A stretch of DNA of 64,000 nucleotides, taken from assembly GCA_018710845.1 (NCBI GenBank), contig DVJB01000064.1, forward strand, positions 1-64,000, written 5' to 3'. The notes under the pieces were generated by a model, which saw nothing but the letters and a program-made list of their open reading frames with translations, made no database searches and was not told where the DNA came from. Source of the stretch: Candidatus Onthomonas avicola (GTDB taxonomy: Bacteria > Bacillota > Clostridia > Oscillospirales > Oscillospiraceae). The translations under genes and the position numbers were made by a program. This document shows, piece after piece, positions 51,782 through 60,889 of the stretch (its first letter is position 1; each line of letters opens with the position of its first letter).

Positions 51782-51810
51782 TTGACATTCTGCCGTCGGA
51801 GGGATATAGT
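51782..51810 (+). promoter_or_regulatory. Promoter of the SH3-repeat protein
   Basis: Perfect TTGACA (51782-51787), 17-base spacer and TATAGT (51805-51810), 60 bases before the ATG. Confidence 0.75.
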
Positions 51811-51869
51811 ATCGATAAGGACATATAAAAACTATATTTTCAAAACGACGAGAAAGGAAGTGCTGCAAC

Positions 51870-53078
51870 ATGAAAAGAAGCAGAGTCATTGCCGGCGTGC
51901 TGGCAGCGCTGCTGCTGCTCGGCGCGGGCGGAGGCATCCCGGCTGCGCTGGCTGCGGAAGTTCCGGCTGCCGCCAGCCATTCCACCAGTACGAGCTATCG
52001 CGTGGAGGTGACGGCCAGCAGCCTGAACATCCGCAAAGGTGTGGGGACCGGCTACAGCGTGGTCGGCTCGCTCAAACGGGGGGATACCTGTGTTATTGTG
52101 GAGGAGCGTGCCGACAGCCGCGGCGTCTCCTGGGGCTACTTAGGCGACGGGCGCGGCTGGATCAGCCTGAGCTATTGCCGCAAGCTCAGCGGCGGGGAGA
52201 GCACTGAGGTCAATTACACAGTAGAGGTGACGGCGGGCAGCCTGAATATCCGCAAGAGCGCCAGCCGGACCGCTTCTATTACCGGTTGGCTCTCCAAGGG
52301 CGACAAGATGACCATCACCGCAGAGCAGGTGGACAGCCGTGGTGTGACCTGGGGCAAGCTGAAAAGCGGCGCGGGCTGGGTCAGCTTGGACTACTGCCGC
52401 AGGACGGACGGCAGTGACGACAGCACCTCAGTCAACTATACCGCCACCGTCACCGCATACAGCCTGAACATCCGCCAGAGCGCGAGCAAGAGCGCGGCCG
52501 TCACCGGAACGCTCTCCAAGGGAGATAAGGTCACCATTGTGGCCGAGCAGTCGGACAGCCGGGGTGTCATCTGGGGGAAGCTGAAAAGTGGCGGCTGGGT
52601 CAGCTTGGCCTACTGCAGTAAGTCGGACAGCGGCAGCGGAGAGAGCAGCACGGTCAATTACACTGTCCGTGTCACGGCGGGCAGCCTGAATATCCGCAAG
52701 AGCGCGAGTCGGACTGCGGCCGTCACCGGCTGGCTCTCCCGGGGAGATGTGGTCACCATTGTAGCCGAGCAGAAGGACAGCCGTGGCGTGACCTGGGGCA
52801 AGCTCAAGAGCGGCGCGGGCTGGGTCAGTCTGGAATATTGCTCCCGGACAGACAGCAGCGGCGGGAGCGGCAGCTCGAGTGAGTACACTGTCACCATCAC
52901 TGCCTTCAGCCTGAATATCCGCAAGAGCGCGAGCAATACCAGCACAGTCACCGGTTGGCTCTCTCGCGGGGAAAAAGTCACTATTGTAGACGAACAGAGG
53001 GACAGCCGTGGCGTGACCTGGGGCAAGCTCAAGAGCGGCGCGGGCTGGATCAATTTGGACTACAGCCGAAAGAGTTGA
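51870..53078 (+). CDS. Secreted protein with five bacterial SH3 (SH3b) repeats
   Basis: A 402-residue exported protein: signal peptide (about 1-29, VIAGVLAALLLLGAGGGIPAALA) and then five SH3b units of about 68 residues. Each has the SLNIRKxxxxxxxVxGxLxxGDxxxI core and ends SRGVxWGKLKSGxGWVSLxYC. Linkers are short and Ser/Gly/Thr-rich. There is no catalytic domain; SH3b repeats bind peptidoglycan, so this is probably a wall-bound scaffold or adhesin. Repeat DNA is highly similar, so copy number may vary. Own promoter and terminator. Confidence 0.9.
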   Translation: MKRSRVIAGVLAALLLLGAGGGIPAALAAEVPAAASHSTSTSYRVEVTASSLNIRKGVGTGYSVVGSLKRGDTCVIVEERADSRGVSWGYLGDGRGWISLSYCRKLSGGESTEVNYTVEVTAGSLNIRKSASRTASITGWLSKGDKMTITAEQVDSRGVTWGKLKSGAGWVSLDYCRRTDGSDDSTSVNYTATVTAYSLNIRQSASKSAAVTGTLSKGDKVTIVAEQSDSRGVIWGKLKSGGWVSLAYCSKSDSGSGESSTVNYTVRVTAGSLNIRKSASRTAAVTGWLSRGDVVTIVAEQKDSRGVTWGKLKSGAGWVSLEYCSRTDSSGGSGSSSEYTVTITAFSLNIRKSASNTSTVTGWLSRGEKVTIVDEQRDSRGVTWGKLKSGAGWINLDYSRKS

Positions 53079-53097
53079 CCTGTTTTTGATTTTGGAT

Positions 53098-53128
53098 GCC
53101 CCCGGCCACGAGGCCGGGGGCACTTTTC
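53098..53128 (+). terminator. Terminator of the SH3-repeat gene
   Basis: Ten-bp perfect stem GCCCCCGGCC (53098-53107/53112-53121), 4-base loop, then ACTTTTC. Confidence 0.8.
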
Positions 53129-53206
53129 CGCTGGACGGATGGCGGAAACGTCCGATGTGTGATATAATAGCGGGCGAAACAACAGACGATCAGGAGGAAT
53201 GACCCC

Positions 53207-53995
53207 ATGCTTCACGTTCAGCTCATCGCCCACACGCCCGAACCGGAGCGGGTAGTGGCCGCTGCGGCCAAGCTCTGCTATTCCGACACCGGGGTGGAGA
53301 CTCTGCTCGAGGGCCTGACGCCGGAGAAGAGCGCTAAATTCGTCAAGATGCTTGCCAGCTATGGACACGCCAGCCCGATTGAGCATGCATCCTTTACTTT
53401 TGGCATTGAGGGCGTCTCCCGCGCCCTGCTCGCACAGATCACCCGCCACCGCATTGCCTCCTTTTCCGTCCAAAGCCAGCGCTATGTCCGCCTGGATGAC
53501 TTCCGCTTTGTCATCCCGCCGGAGGTGGAGGCGGACCCCGCGTCCAAAGCCGCCTTTCTCGCGGCGATGAAAGAGGAGGGGCGGCAGTATCTCCAGCTTG
53601 CGCAGACGCTCCAGGCCAAACACAAGGCGGAGTTCCTCGCCCAGGGCCTTCCCGAGGGGGAGGCGGAGCGCAAGGCGGAGAAGCTGGCCAACGAGGACGC
53701 ACGCTTTGTCCTCCCCAACGCCTGCGAGACCAAGATGGTGGTCACGATGAACGCCCGTAGCCTGCAAAATTTCTTCCGCCTGCGCTGCTGCAACCGCGCC
53801 CAGTGGGAGATCCGCGCCCTGGCGGAGGAGATGTTCAAGCTGGTCTATCCCATCGCTCCCGCCCTCTTTGACCGCAGCGGACCGCCCTGCGTCGCCGGGG
53901 CCTGCACCGAGGGAAAGATGACCTGCGGCCGGGCGGAAGAGGTGCACGCGCGCTACACCCGCCTGCGCGCGGAGCTGGAGGGACGGCAGGCGTGA
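53207..53995 (+). CDS. thyX: Flavin-dependent thymidylate synthase
   Basis: Makes dTMP from dUMP using methylene-tetrahydrofolate, FAD and NADPH; replaces ThyA. The ThyX signature is RHRIASFSVQSQRY (about residues 85-98), and NACETKMVVTMNARSLQNFF with RCCNRAQWEIR are the other family blocks. Length is 262 residues. GGAGGAAT precedes the ATG. Its stop overlaps the start of thpR (GTGA), and arsC overlaps in turn, so the three form a tightly coupled operon. Confidence 0.95.
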   Translation: MLHVQLIAHTPEPERVVAAAAKLCYSDTGVETLLEGLTPEKSAKFVKMLASYGHASPIEHASFTFGIEGVSRALLAQITRHRIASFSVQSQRYVRLDDFRFVIPPEVEADPASKAAFLAAMKEEGRQYLQLAQTLQAKHKAEFLAQGLPEGEAERKAEKLANEDARFVLPNACETKMVVTMNARSLQNFFRLRCCNRAQWEIRALAEEMFKLVYPIAPALFDRSGPPCVAGACTEGKMTCGRAEEVHARYTRLRAELEGRQA

Positions 53996-54510
53996 GGCTC
54001 TTTTGCGCCATCGACCTGGACCGGACCTGTCGGCTGGCGCTGGCGCGGTACCAGGCCTGCCTGCGCGAGGCCGGGTTTGCCGGGCGGTGGACGAACCAGG
54101 AGAATCTGCACTTGACACTCGCCTTTCTCGGCGAGCAGCCGGATGCGCGGCGCGCGGCCGCGGCGATGGCGGAGACGGCGGGAGAGCCGTTCTCCCTCAC
54201 TTTTGGCGGCCTGGGACGGTTTTCCCAGCGGGGCGGAGACGTGCTCTATCTCGCCATCTCGCCGTCGCCCGCGCTGCTGGACCTGCAGCGCGGCCTGAAC
54301 GCCGCTCTCGACCGGCAGGGACTGAAGACGGAGGGACGGCCCTATCGGCCGCACATCACGCTCGCCCGCCGGGCAGGTGCCGGGCCGGAGCCGGCGGCCG
54401 AGCCGGAGTTCGCGGCAGAGATGCCGGTGCGCGGCTTCTGGCTGATGGAGTCCCGCCTGCGCCCGGAGGGCGCGCAGTACCGCCGCCTGATTTGGAGGGA
54501 ACTGGGATGA
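53992..54510 (+). CDS. thpR: RNA 2',3'-cyclic phosphodiesterase
   Basis: A 172-residue 2H-superfamily enzyme, also known as 2'-5' RNA ligase, that opens cyclic phosphate ends of RNA. The two HxT motifs are HLTLAFLGE (about residue 40) and PHITLARRAG (about 123). The start is GTG 53992, which shares bases with the thyX stop. It overlaps the next gene by four bases (ATGA). Confidence 0.93.
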   Translation: MRLFCAIDLDRTCRLALARYQACLREAGFAGRWTNQENLHLTLAFLGEQPDARRAAAAMAETAGEPFSLTFGGLGRFSQRGGDVLYLAISPSPALLDLQRGLNAALDRQGLKTEGRPYRPHITLARRAGAGPEPAAEPEFAAEMPVRGFWLMESRLRPEGAQYRRLIWRELG

Positions 54511-54839
54511 ATATCCAGATTTTTGGCAAGAACAAATGCTTTGACACGAAAAAGGCCCAGCGCTACTTCAAAGAGCGCCGGGTGAAATTTCAAAATATCG
54601 ACCTGCTGCGCTATGGCATGAGCCGGGGAGAGCTGACGTCGGTTGCCCGGGCGGTGGGGCTGGACGCGCTGATCGACCCGAAGCACCCGGACGCGGCGAT
54701 GCTGGGCTACCTCGCCCTGGAGAGCCAGAAGCTCGAGCACCTGCTGGAGGACCCCAGTCTGCTGCGCACGCCCATCGTGCGAAACGGCAGGCAGGCCACC
54801 GTGGGCTACTGCCCCGAGGTGTGGAAGAGCTGGGAGTGA
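54507..54839 (+). CDS. ArsC/Spx-family thioredoxin-fold protein
   Basis: A 110-residue protein of the arsenate reductase/Spx family. The N-terminal NIQIFGKNKCFDTKKAQRYFKERRVKFQNIDL block has a single cysteine followed by the family Lys residues. The C-terminus has LLRTPIVRNGRQATVGYCPEVWKSW. It lacks the second Spx cysteine and the full ArsC loop, so it may be a reductase of unknown substrate (YffB-like). Coupled to thpR by a 4-base overlap. A long hairpin follows. Confidence 0.85.
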   Translation: MNIQIFGKNKCFDTKKAQRYFKERRVKFQNIDLLRYGMSRGELTSVARAVGLDALIDPKHPDAAMLGYLALESQKLEHLLEDPSLLRTPIVRNGRQATVGYCPEVWKSWE

Positions 54840-54854
54840 GAGGCTGAAAAAGAC

Positions 54855-54893
54855 CGGCGTATCGGAACGGAATGGTTCCGATACGCCGATTTT
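54855..54893. terminator. Bidirectional terminator between arsC-like and HAD genes
   Basis: Fourteen-bp perfect stem (54855-54868/54875-54888) with ATTTTTG on the plus side and CTTTTTC on the minus side. The flanking genes converge. Confidence 0.85.
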
Positions 54894-54898
54894 TGATG

Positions 54899-55525
54899 TC
54901 ATTGCGCCTCCGGCAGTGTGAGCAGCTCGGAGAACTGGCGGATGGTGGGCAGCGGAGCCTCCACCTTCCCCAGCCCGTAAGCGGCAAAGATCATGGGGAT
55001 ACCAGCCGCCTGACAGGCTTCCCAGTCCCCCTGCGTGTCGCCGACATAGATGGGGCGGTCCATCCGGTGGCGCTCGATGAGCAGCCGCAGGTTCTCCCCC
55101 TTGGACAGGCCGGTGTCGTCAAAGCAGATCCAGCCGGAGAAGCAGTCCCGCAGCCCGCTGTGGCGGAGCACCAGCTCGATATACCCCGCCTGACAGTTGG
55201 AGGCGATGTAGAGCGGCTGACGCCGGGCGAGCTGGGAGATGGTCTCCAGCACGCCGGGATAAAATTTGCCCGGCGTGCGCTCCAGCGCCTCGTTCTCGGC
55301 GCGAAAGCACGCGCCCGCCAGCGCGTCGCGCTCCTCCGGCGGCAGGTCGGGGAAGAGGCGGCGGGCGATGTCGGTCATCGTCCGGCCGAACAGATGGCCG
55401 ACGCTCTCGCCCGTGTGCCCCGGGTGGTGTCCGGTCCGCGCCAGAACGACTTGGTTCCACGCGTCGGCCACCACCTGCCGGGAGTCCCAAAGCGTGCCGT
55501 CGATATCAAAAATAATCTCTCGCAT
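54899..55525 (-). CDS. HAD-family phosphatase
   Basis: A 208-residue haloacid-dehalogenase hydrolase. Motif I is IFDIDGTLWDS (nucleophile and acid/base aspartates), motif II YIASNCQAGY, motif III the lysine in GLSKGENL, and motif IV YVGDTQGDWEA. A helical cap lies between residues 20 and 85. It is likely a phosphoglycolate/beta-phosphoglucomutase-like phosphatase. It follows purL by 20 bases on the same strand. Confidence 0.9.
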   Translation of the reverse strand: MREIIFDIDGTLWDSRQVVADAWNQVVLARTGHHPGHTGESVGHLFGRTMTDIARRLFPDLPPEERDALAGACFRAENEALERTPGKFYPGVLETISQLARRQPLYIASNCQAGYIELVLRHSGLRDCFSGWICFDDTGLSKGENLRLLIERHRMDRPIYVGDTQGDWEACQAAGIPMIFAAYGLGKVEAPLPTIRQFSELLTLPEAQ

Positions 55526-55545
55526 GCTGTCTCCTCCGCTGCGGG

Positions 55546-58500
55546 TTATTTGAAATAGTAGGCGCCCGACTCAAAGAGCGGCATCCACTTCTCTCCGGGG
55601 ATATTCACCGCCACGCCGGGGTTCCAGCGCTCGCTGTGGCCCATCTTGCCGTAGACCCGTCCGTCGGGGGAGAAGATGCCCTCCACCGCATACATGGAGC
55701 CGTTCGGGTTGGCAGAGATATCCATCGACGGGAAGCCGCCGCCGTCGACATACTGCGTGGCGATCTGGCCGTTGGCTGCCAGCTGCGCCAGCACCGCCTG
55801 CGGGGCGACGAAACGCCCCTCGCCGTGGGAGACGGGCACGGTGTAGAGATCCCCAACGTGGCTTTTGAGCATCCAGGGAGACTGTACCGAGGACACGCGG
55901 ATATCGCAGTAGCGGCTCTGATGGCGGCCGATCAGGTTAAAGGTCAGCGTCGGGCAGCTCTCATCCAGGTCACGGATCTCCCCAAAGGGAACCAGACCCA
56001 GCTTGATGAGCGCCTGGAAGCCGTTGCAGATGCCGAGCATCAGCCCGTCACGCGCGCGCAGCAGCTCGTGCACCGCGTCGCGGATGCGCGGGTTGCGGAA
56101 GAAGGAGGCGATGAATTTGCCCGAGCCCTCCGGCTCGTCGCCCCCGGAGAAGCCGCCGGGGAGGATGACCATCTGCGCCGAGCGGATCGCCCGCTCCAGC
56201 TCGCGCTCCGAGTCGAGCAGCTGCTCGACGCTCAGATTGCGCACGACGTGGATCTCCGGCTCAATGCCGGCGCGCAGGCAGGCGTTGGCGGTGTCATACT
56301 CGCAGTTCGTGCCGGGAAAGACGGGGATGACCGCCTTCGGCCGGGCGACCGGCGCGCTGGAGCGCCGCGCGGTGCGCACCGTGTGCGAGAGCAGGGGAGC
56401 AGACCCCTCCGCGGCGGCGCGGGTGGGGTAGACGTCCTCCAGCGTGCCCTCCCAGAGGCGGCGCAGCTCCTCCAGGGCCAGGCGCTCGCCGCAGACGGAG
56501 AGCACCGGCTCGGCGGTGGTTCGGCCGATCCGCTCGCCCAGGCCCTCCGGGAGCTCCTCGCTCAGCTGGGCGACGATGGAGCCGTAGGACTTGGCAAACA
56601 GGTCCTCCGCGTGCAGGGAGGGTTCCGAGGCAAAGCCGATGCGGTTGCCGAGTGACATCTTCAGCAGACCCTCCGCCAGCCCGCCGGAGGAGAGTGCCCA
56701 GGCGGCGCGCACCTTGCCGTCGAGCACGAGCGCGCGGAAGCGCTTCCAGAGGGCGCGGGTGCCCTCATAGTCCCCGGCGGGCGCGCGGAAGAGGTAGACC
56801 GGGCAGTCCGGGTCTTTGAATTCAGGGGAGAGGATGTGCTCCGCCCGCTCCGGCGCGATGGCGAAGGAGACAAGGGTGGGCGGCACGTCCAGATCGAGGA
56901 AGGAACCGGACATGGAATCCTTGCCGCCGATGGCGGCGCAGCCGAGGGCAATCTGCGCCCGGTAGGCGCCCAGCAGGGCGGCAAACGGCTTGCCCCAGCG
57001 CTCGGGCACGTCGCGCAGGCGCTCAAAGTACTCCTGTAGGGTGAGGTAGGCCTTCTCCGGGTCCGCGCCGGCGGCGGCCAGCTTGGCCACGCTCTCCACC
57101 ACGGCGGACTGCGCGCCCACGAAGGGGTCGCGCTCCATCAGCTCGGGGTCGAAGCCCCAGGCCATCACGGAGCAGGTGCCCGTCGTGTGGCCCGGCCCCA
57201 CCGGCAGCAGGGCGGCCATCGCCTGCGCGGGGGTAAGCTGTTCCTTTCCGCCATAGGGGAAGAGGACGGAGGCCGCGCCGATAGAGGCGTCGAAACGCTC
57301 GCCCAGGCCGCGCTGGGAGGCGAGGTTGGGATTCTGTGCCAGCGCGCGGAAGGCCGCCCCCACGTCCGTCACGGCGGGCGCCGCCTCCCGGCCGGGCAGG
57401 ACGGGGACGTGGACGGCGGTGTATTTCGGCGCGCCGTTGGAGTTGAGGAAGTTGCGCGAGAGGTCGGCGATGGTCTGGCCGCGCCAGCGCATCACCATCC
57501 GGGCCTGTTCGGTGACCACGGCGACCGGATAGGCCTCCAGATTCTCTGCCGTGGCGAAGGCGATAAAGGCGTCCGCGTCCTCCGGGGCGACGACGACCGC
57601 CATGCGCTCTTGAGACTCTGAGATGGCCAGCTCCGTGCCGTCCAGCCCGTCGTATTTTTTGCGCACCGCGTCCAGGTCGATCTCCAGTCCGTCGGCCAGC
57701 TCGCCGATGGCGACGGAGACGCCGCCCGCGCCAAAGTCGTTGCAGCGCTTGATGAGGCGGGTGACCTCCGGGTTGCGGAAGAGGCGCTGGATTTTGCGCT
57801 CCTCCGGCGCGTTGCCCTTCTGCACCTCAGCGGCCATGGTGGTCAGGGAGGAGAGGTTGTGCGTCTTGGAAGAGCCGGTGGCCCCGCCGATGCCGTCGCG
57901 GCCAGTCCGCCCGCCGAGCAGGATGACCACATCTCCCGGCTCCGGGCGCACGCGCACCACCTGCCGGGCGGGCACTGCGCCCACTACCGCGCCCAGCTCC
58001 ATATGCTTGGCGACGTAACCGGGGTGATAGAACTCGCTGACCACGCCGGTGGCCAGGCCGATCTGGTTGCCGTAGGAGGAGTAGCCTGCCGCCGAGGTGG
58101 TGGCCAGCTTGCGCTGCGGCAGGCGGCCGGCCGGCGTGTCGCCGAGCGGGGTGCGCGGGTCGCCGCAGCCGGTCAGGCGCATCGCCTGATAGACGTAGGC
58201 GCGGCCGGCCAGCGGGTCGCGGATGGCCCCGCCGATGCAGGTGGCCGCCCCGCCGAAGGGCTCGATCTCGGTGGGGTGGTTGTGCGTCTCGTTTTTGAAC
58301 TGGAGCAGCCAGTCCTCCTCCACGCCGTCCACGTCCACTGGGATGTGGATGGAGCAGGCGTTGATCTCCTCGCTCTCGTCTAAGTTGGGCAGCGCCCCGC
58401 GCTTTTTGAGGACCTTGGTCCCGGCGGTGGCGATGTCCATCAGCGTCCGGGGCCGCGCGGCGGCCTTCTCCGGCCCGTAGACCTCCTCTCGCCCGGCGAG

Positions 58501-59262
58501 ATATTCCTCATAGGCCGCGCGCACGCCGCCGTCCTCAATCTCGGCCGTCTCAATCCGGGTGCCGAAGGTGGTGTGGCGGCAGTGGTCGGACCAATAGGTG
58601 TCCACCACGCGCAGCTCGGTCAGGGTGGGGTCACGGTGTTCCTGGTCGCGGAAATAGGCCTGCAAGAAGGCGAGGTCGTCCAGGTCCATCGCCAGGCTGT
58701 AGCGCTCCAGCGTTTCGGCCAGGCCGTCGCGGTCCTGGGCGATAAAGCCCTCCAGCGTGGGTACCGAGGTGGGCACGGCGTAGGTCTGCTCCAGCGTCTG
58801 GGGCTTGTCCATCCCGGCCCGGCGGCTCTCCACCGGGTTGATGAGGTAGCGCGCGACCCGCTCCACCTGCCCCTCGCCCAGCGCGCCGAGCAGGACGTAG
58901 ACGGTGGCGGCGCTCACCAGCGGCCGGTCGCAGCCGGCCAGCAGCTGGATGCACTGCGCGCACGAGTCCGCCCGCTGGTCAAACTGGCCGGGCAGGGCCT
59001 CCACGGCGAGGACGGTGTGCGCCCCCTCGATGGGCGGCATCTCCTCCTCGTAGTAGTCGTCGCACATCGGCTCGGAGAAGACAGTGCGCGCGGCCTGTTC
59101 AAAGACGGACCGGTCAATCCGGTCCACGTCGTAGCGGTACAGGATCCGCACGCCGGTCAGTTCCTCGATGCCGAGCTGCTCTCTCAGCTCCCGATAGACC
59201 TTTCCGGCCTCCACGTCAAAGCTGGGGCGCTTTTCGGCATAGCAGCGGTACACGTTGTTCAT
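55546..59262 (-). CDS. purL: Phosphoribosylformylglycinamidine synthase (fused, clostridial type)
   Basis: Converts FGAR, glutamine and ATP to FGAM in purine synthesis. One 1238-residue chain contains the N-terminal PurS-like part, the two ATP-binding halves and a C-terminal glutaminase. Key blocks: DTYWSDHCRHTTF, FKNETHNHPTEIEPFGGAATCIGG, GGRTGRDGIGGATGSS, FGAGGVSVAIGEL, GGKDSMSGSF, then glutaminase FPGTNCEYD, GGFSGGDEPEGSGKF, GICNGFQ (nucleophile Cys) and VSHGEGRF. The lone long form (no separate purQ/purS) is typical of Clostridia. The 508-residue lipoprotein gene lies 34 bases upstream. Confidence 0.96.
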   Translation of the reverse strand: MNNVYRCYAEKRPSFDVEAGKVYRELREQLGIEELTGVRILYRYDVDRIDRSVFEQAARTVFSEPMCDDYYEEEMPPIEGAHTVLAVEALPGQFDQRADSCAQCIQLLAGCDRPLVSAATVYVLLGALGEGQVERVARYLINPVESRRAGMDKPQTLEQTYAVPTSVPTLEGFIAQDRDGLAETLERYSLAMDLDDLAFLQAYFRDQEHRDPTLTELRVVDTYWSDHCRHTTFGTRIETAEIEDGGVRAAYEEYLAGREEVYGPEKAAARPRTLMDIATAGTKVLKKRGALPNLDESEEINACSIHIPVDVDGVEEDWLLQFKNETHNHPTEIEPFGGAATCIGGAIRDPLAGRAYVYQAMRLTGCGDPRTPLGDTPAGRLPQRKLATTSAAGYSSYGNQIGLATGVVSEFYHPGYVAKHMELGAVVGAVPARQVVRVRPEPGDVVILLGGRTGRDGIGGATGSSKTHNLSSLTTMAAEVQKGNAPEERKIQRLFRNPEVTRLIKRCNDFGAGGVSVAIGELADGLEIDLDAVRKKYDGLDGTELAISESQERMAVVVAPEDADAFIAFATAENLEAYPVAVVTEQARMVMRWRGQTIADLSRNFLNSNGAPKYTAVHVPVLPGREAAPAVTDVGAAFRALAQNPNLASQRGLGERFDASIGAASVLFPYGGKEQLTPAQAMAALLPVGPGHTTGTCSVMAWGFDPELMERDPFVGAQSAVVESVAKLAAAGADPEKAYLTLQEYFERLRDVPERWGKPFAALLGAYRAQIALGCAAIGGKDSMSGSFLDLDVPPTLVSFAIAPERAEHILSPEFKDPDCPVYLFRAPAGDYEGTRALWKRFRALVLDGKVRAAWALSSGGLAEGLLKMSLGNRIGFASEPSLHAEDLFAKSYGSIVAQLSEELPEGLGERIGRTTAEPVLSVCGERLALEELRRLWEGTLEDVYPTRAAAEGSAPLLSHTVRTARRSSAPVARPKAVIPVFPGTNCEYDTANACLRAGIEPEIHVVRNLSVEQLLDSERELERAIRSAQMVILPGGFSGGDEPEGSGKFIASFFRNPRIRDAVHELLRARDGLMLGICNGFQALIKLGLVPFGEIRDLDESCPTLTFNLIGRHQSRYCDIRVSSVQSPWMLKSHVGDLYTVPVSHGEGRFVAPQAVLAQLAANGQIATQYVDGGGFPSMDISANPNGSMYAVEGIFSPDGRVYGKMGHSERWNPGVAVNIPGEKWMPLFESGAYYFK

Positions 59263-59296
59263 GGCGCAGTTCTCCCTTCTGTGATTCTCTGTCGGA

Positions 59297-60823
59297 TCAG
59301 CCGCTCAGTGTCCAGTCCTGAATGTGGTAAAACAGGTTGGATTGGGTGGCGGTACAGTACGCTAAGCTGCCCCAGCTGCTGAGGATGGAGTGTTCCTCGA
59401 AGCAGAGGGGGAGGATGGGGGCCTCCTGGCAGACCGCCGCGGAGAGCGCGGCGGCGGCCTCGGCACGCGTGTCTGAGCTGGCGGCCCGATACGCATCGAG
59501 CGCGGCCGAGATGCCGTCGGAGCGGTAGCCGCTGAAATTCAGGCTTCCGTCCTCCGCCAGCAGGGCCGAGAGGTCAAAATTTGGCTCCAGACGGACCTCT
59601 CCGAGGTAGAGGTCGTACTCCCTCGCCTCCAGCGTCGTCTGATAGTCAGACCAGGCGAGCGTCTCCACCTCGGCCTCCAGTCCAGCGGCCTCCAGCGCGG
59701 CGGCGATGGATTCTGCCAACGTGATCTTAAAGGAGGAGTCGGCATTGACCAGAATGGTGACTGATTCCCCGGCGTACCCCTCCAACGCGGAGGAGTCCGG
59801 CTCAGAAAAGGCGTCGGCCAGCGCGGCGTCGTAGAGGGCGGAGTCCGGGTGGAAGGGGAGGGGACTGGCAGCCGCGTGCCCGGAGAGCAGGCTGGTCGCC
59901 ATCATCTCCCGGTCGAGCGCGTCCTGCAGGGCCAGGCGAAACGCCGTTTCGGCGCACGGCCCGTCCGCCGTATTGCAGCCGAGGTAGAGCAGGTAGCTGG
60001 TGGGGTAGTCCCACACCTCGTAATTGCCGGAGTAGCCCAGACTGTTCGAGCCGGTGAGATCGGAGGGAACCAGGATGATCTCCCCGCTCTCAAATCCGTA
60101 GATCAGCATGTCGCTATCGGTCACCGGATAGAGGGCGATCTCCTCCACCGGCAGCGACTCGGCCTGAGACCAGGCGCGGTGGACGGAGAGAGAGGCGAGC
60201 CCATCCTCCCCCGAGACCGGCTGATAGGGGCCGGTCCCCGTCGGGATGCTGTCCGCCGCTGTCCCGGCTTGGACGATGGGGATCTCCAGCAGGCTCTCCA
60301 GCTCGCCGAGCGGTTCAGACCAGGAGAAGGCGACGGCGTCCCCCTCCGCGGACAGCTCGGACATCGGCGCGAGACGGGCGGCATAGATGCTTTCCTCCGC
60401 GGCGGCCTGCTCGAGGGAATAGACCACATCCTGTGCGGTCAGCGCCTCCCCGTTCCAAAAGACGGCGTCCTCCGCCAGCGTGAGCGTCCAGCGCCCCCCG
60501 CCGTCCGAGCGGCAGGAGACGGCCAGCACCGGCTGCACGGAGAAGTCCGGTCCCACCTCAAACAGCGGCTCATAGAGCAGGCGGATGACGGCCTGATTGG
60601 TGCTGTTGGAGCAGGTGTAGGGATTCAGGCCGAGATCGGTGTAGCAGCCCAGGGTGAACGGCGCCCCGTCCTCCGTCTCCACCCCGGCGGGTTCGGAGGT
60701 GCTGTCATCCGCCTGTACCGGCGCCTGCGCGTCCGGCGCCTCCTCTTGCGCTGCCTGCCCAGTGCAGGCAGCCAGAGCAAACAGGAGGGCCAGCAGCAGG
60801 ACCAGCGGGGCGTTGTGTCTCAA
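59297..60823 (-). CDS. Orphan ABC peptide/nickel-type substrate-binding lipoprotein
   Basis: A 508-residue solute-binding protein of family 5 (dipeptide/oligopeptide/nickel). The signal peptide ends in the lipobox ALAAC (Cys20). FTLGCYTDLGLNPYTCSNSTNQAVIRLLYEPLFEV and DAVFWNGEALTAQDVVYSLEQA are the family signatures. No permease or ATPase gene is adjacent; it lies between pgeF and purL on the same strand, 34 bases before purL. Strongly acidic overall, unlike typical OppA; substrate unknown. Confidence 0.85.
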   Translation of the reverse strand: MRHNAPLVLLLALLFALAACTGQAAQEEAPDAQAPVQADDSTSEPAGVETEDGAPFTLGCYTDLGLNPYTCSNSTNQAVIRLLYEPLFEVGPDFSVQPVLAVSCRSDGGGRWTLTLAEDAVFWNGEALTAQDVVYSLEQAAAEESIYAARLAPMSELSAEGDAVAFSWSEPLGELESLLEIPIVQAGTAADSIPTGTGPYQPVSGEDGLASLSVHRAWSQAESLPVEEIALYPVTDSDMLIYGFESGEIILVPSDLTGSNSLGYSGNYEVWDYPTSYLLYLGCNTADGPCAETAFRLALQDALDREMMATSLLSGHAAASPLPFHPDSALYDAALADAFSEPDSSALEGYAGESVTILVNADSSFKITLAESIAAALEAAGLEAEVETLAWSDYQTTLEAREYDLYLGEVRLEPNFDLSALLAEDGSLNFSGYRSDGISAALDAYRAASSDTRAEAAAALSAAVCQEAPILPLCFEEHSILSSWGSLAYCTATQSNLFYHIQDWTLSG

Positions 60824-60844
60824 GAAATCACCTCACACAGGGAA

Positions 60845-60888
60845 GAAAACCGGCAAGGGGTCCAGGTCTCGTCCAGCCTCCTTGCCGG
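60845..60888 (-). terminator. Terminator of pgeF
   Basis: Nine-bp perfect stem CCGGCAAGG (60850-60858/60880-60888) followed on the minus strand by TTTTCTT. It begins right at the pgeF stop. Confidence 0.8.
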
Positions 60889-60889
60889 G

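Noticed and set aside
51990-53060. Regular repeats considered as a CRISPR array
   Set aside because: The repeats are about 200 bases long, in frame and encode SH3b domains.
60824-60889. Purine riboswitch searched for ahead of the lipoprotein-purL unit
   Set aside because: Only the pgeF terminator hairpin was seen; no conserved purine-aptamer loops were recognisable.
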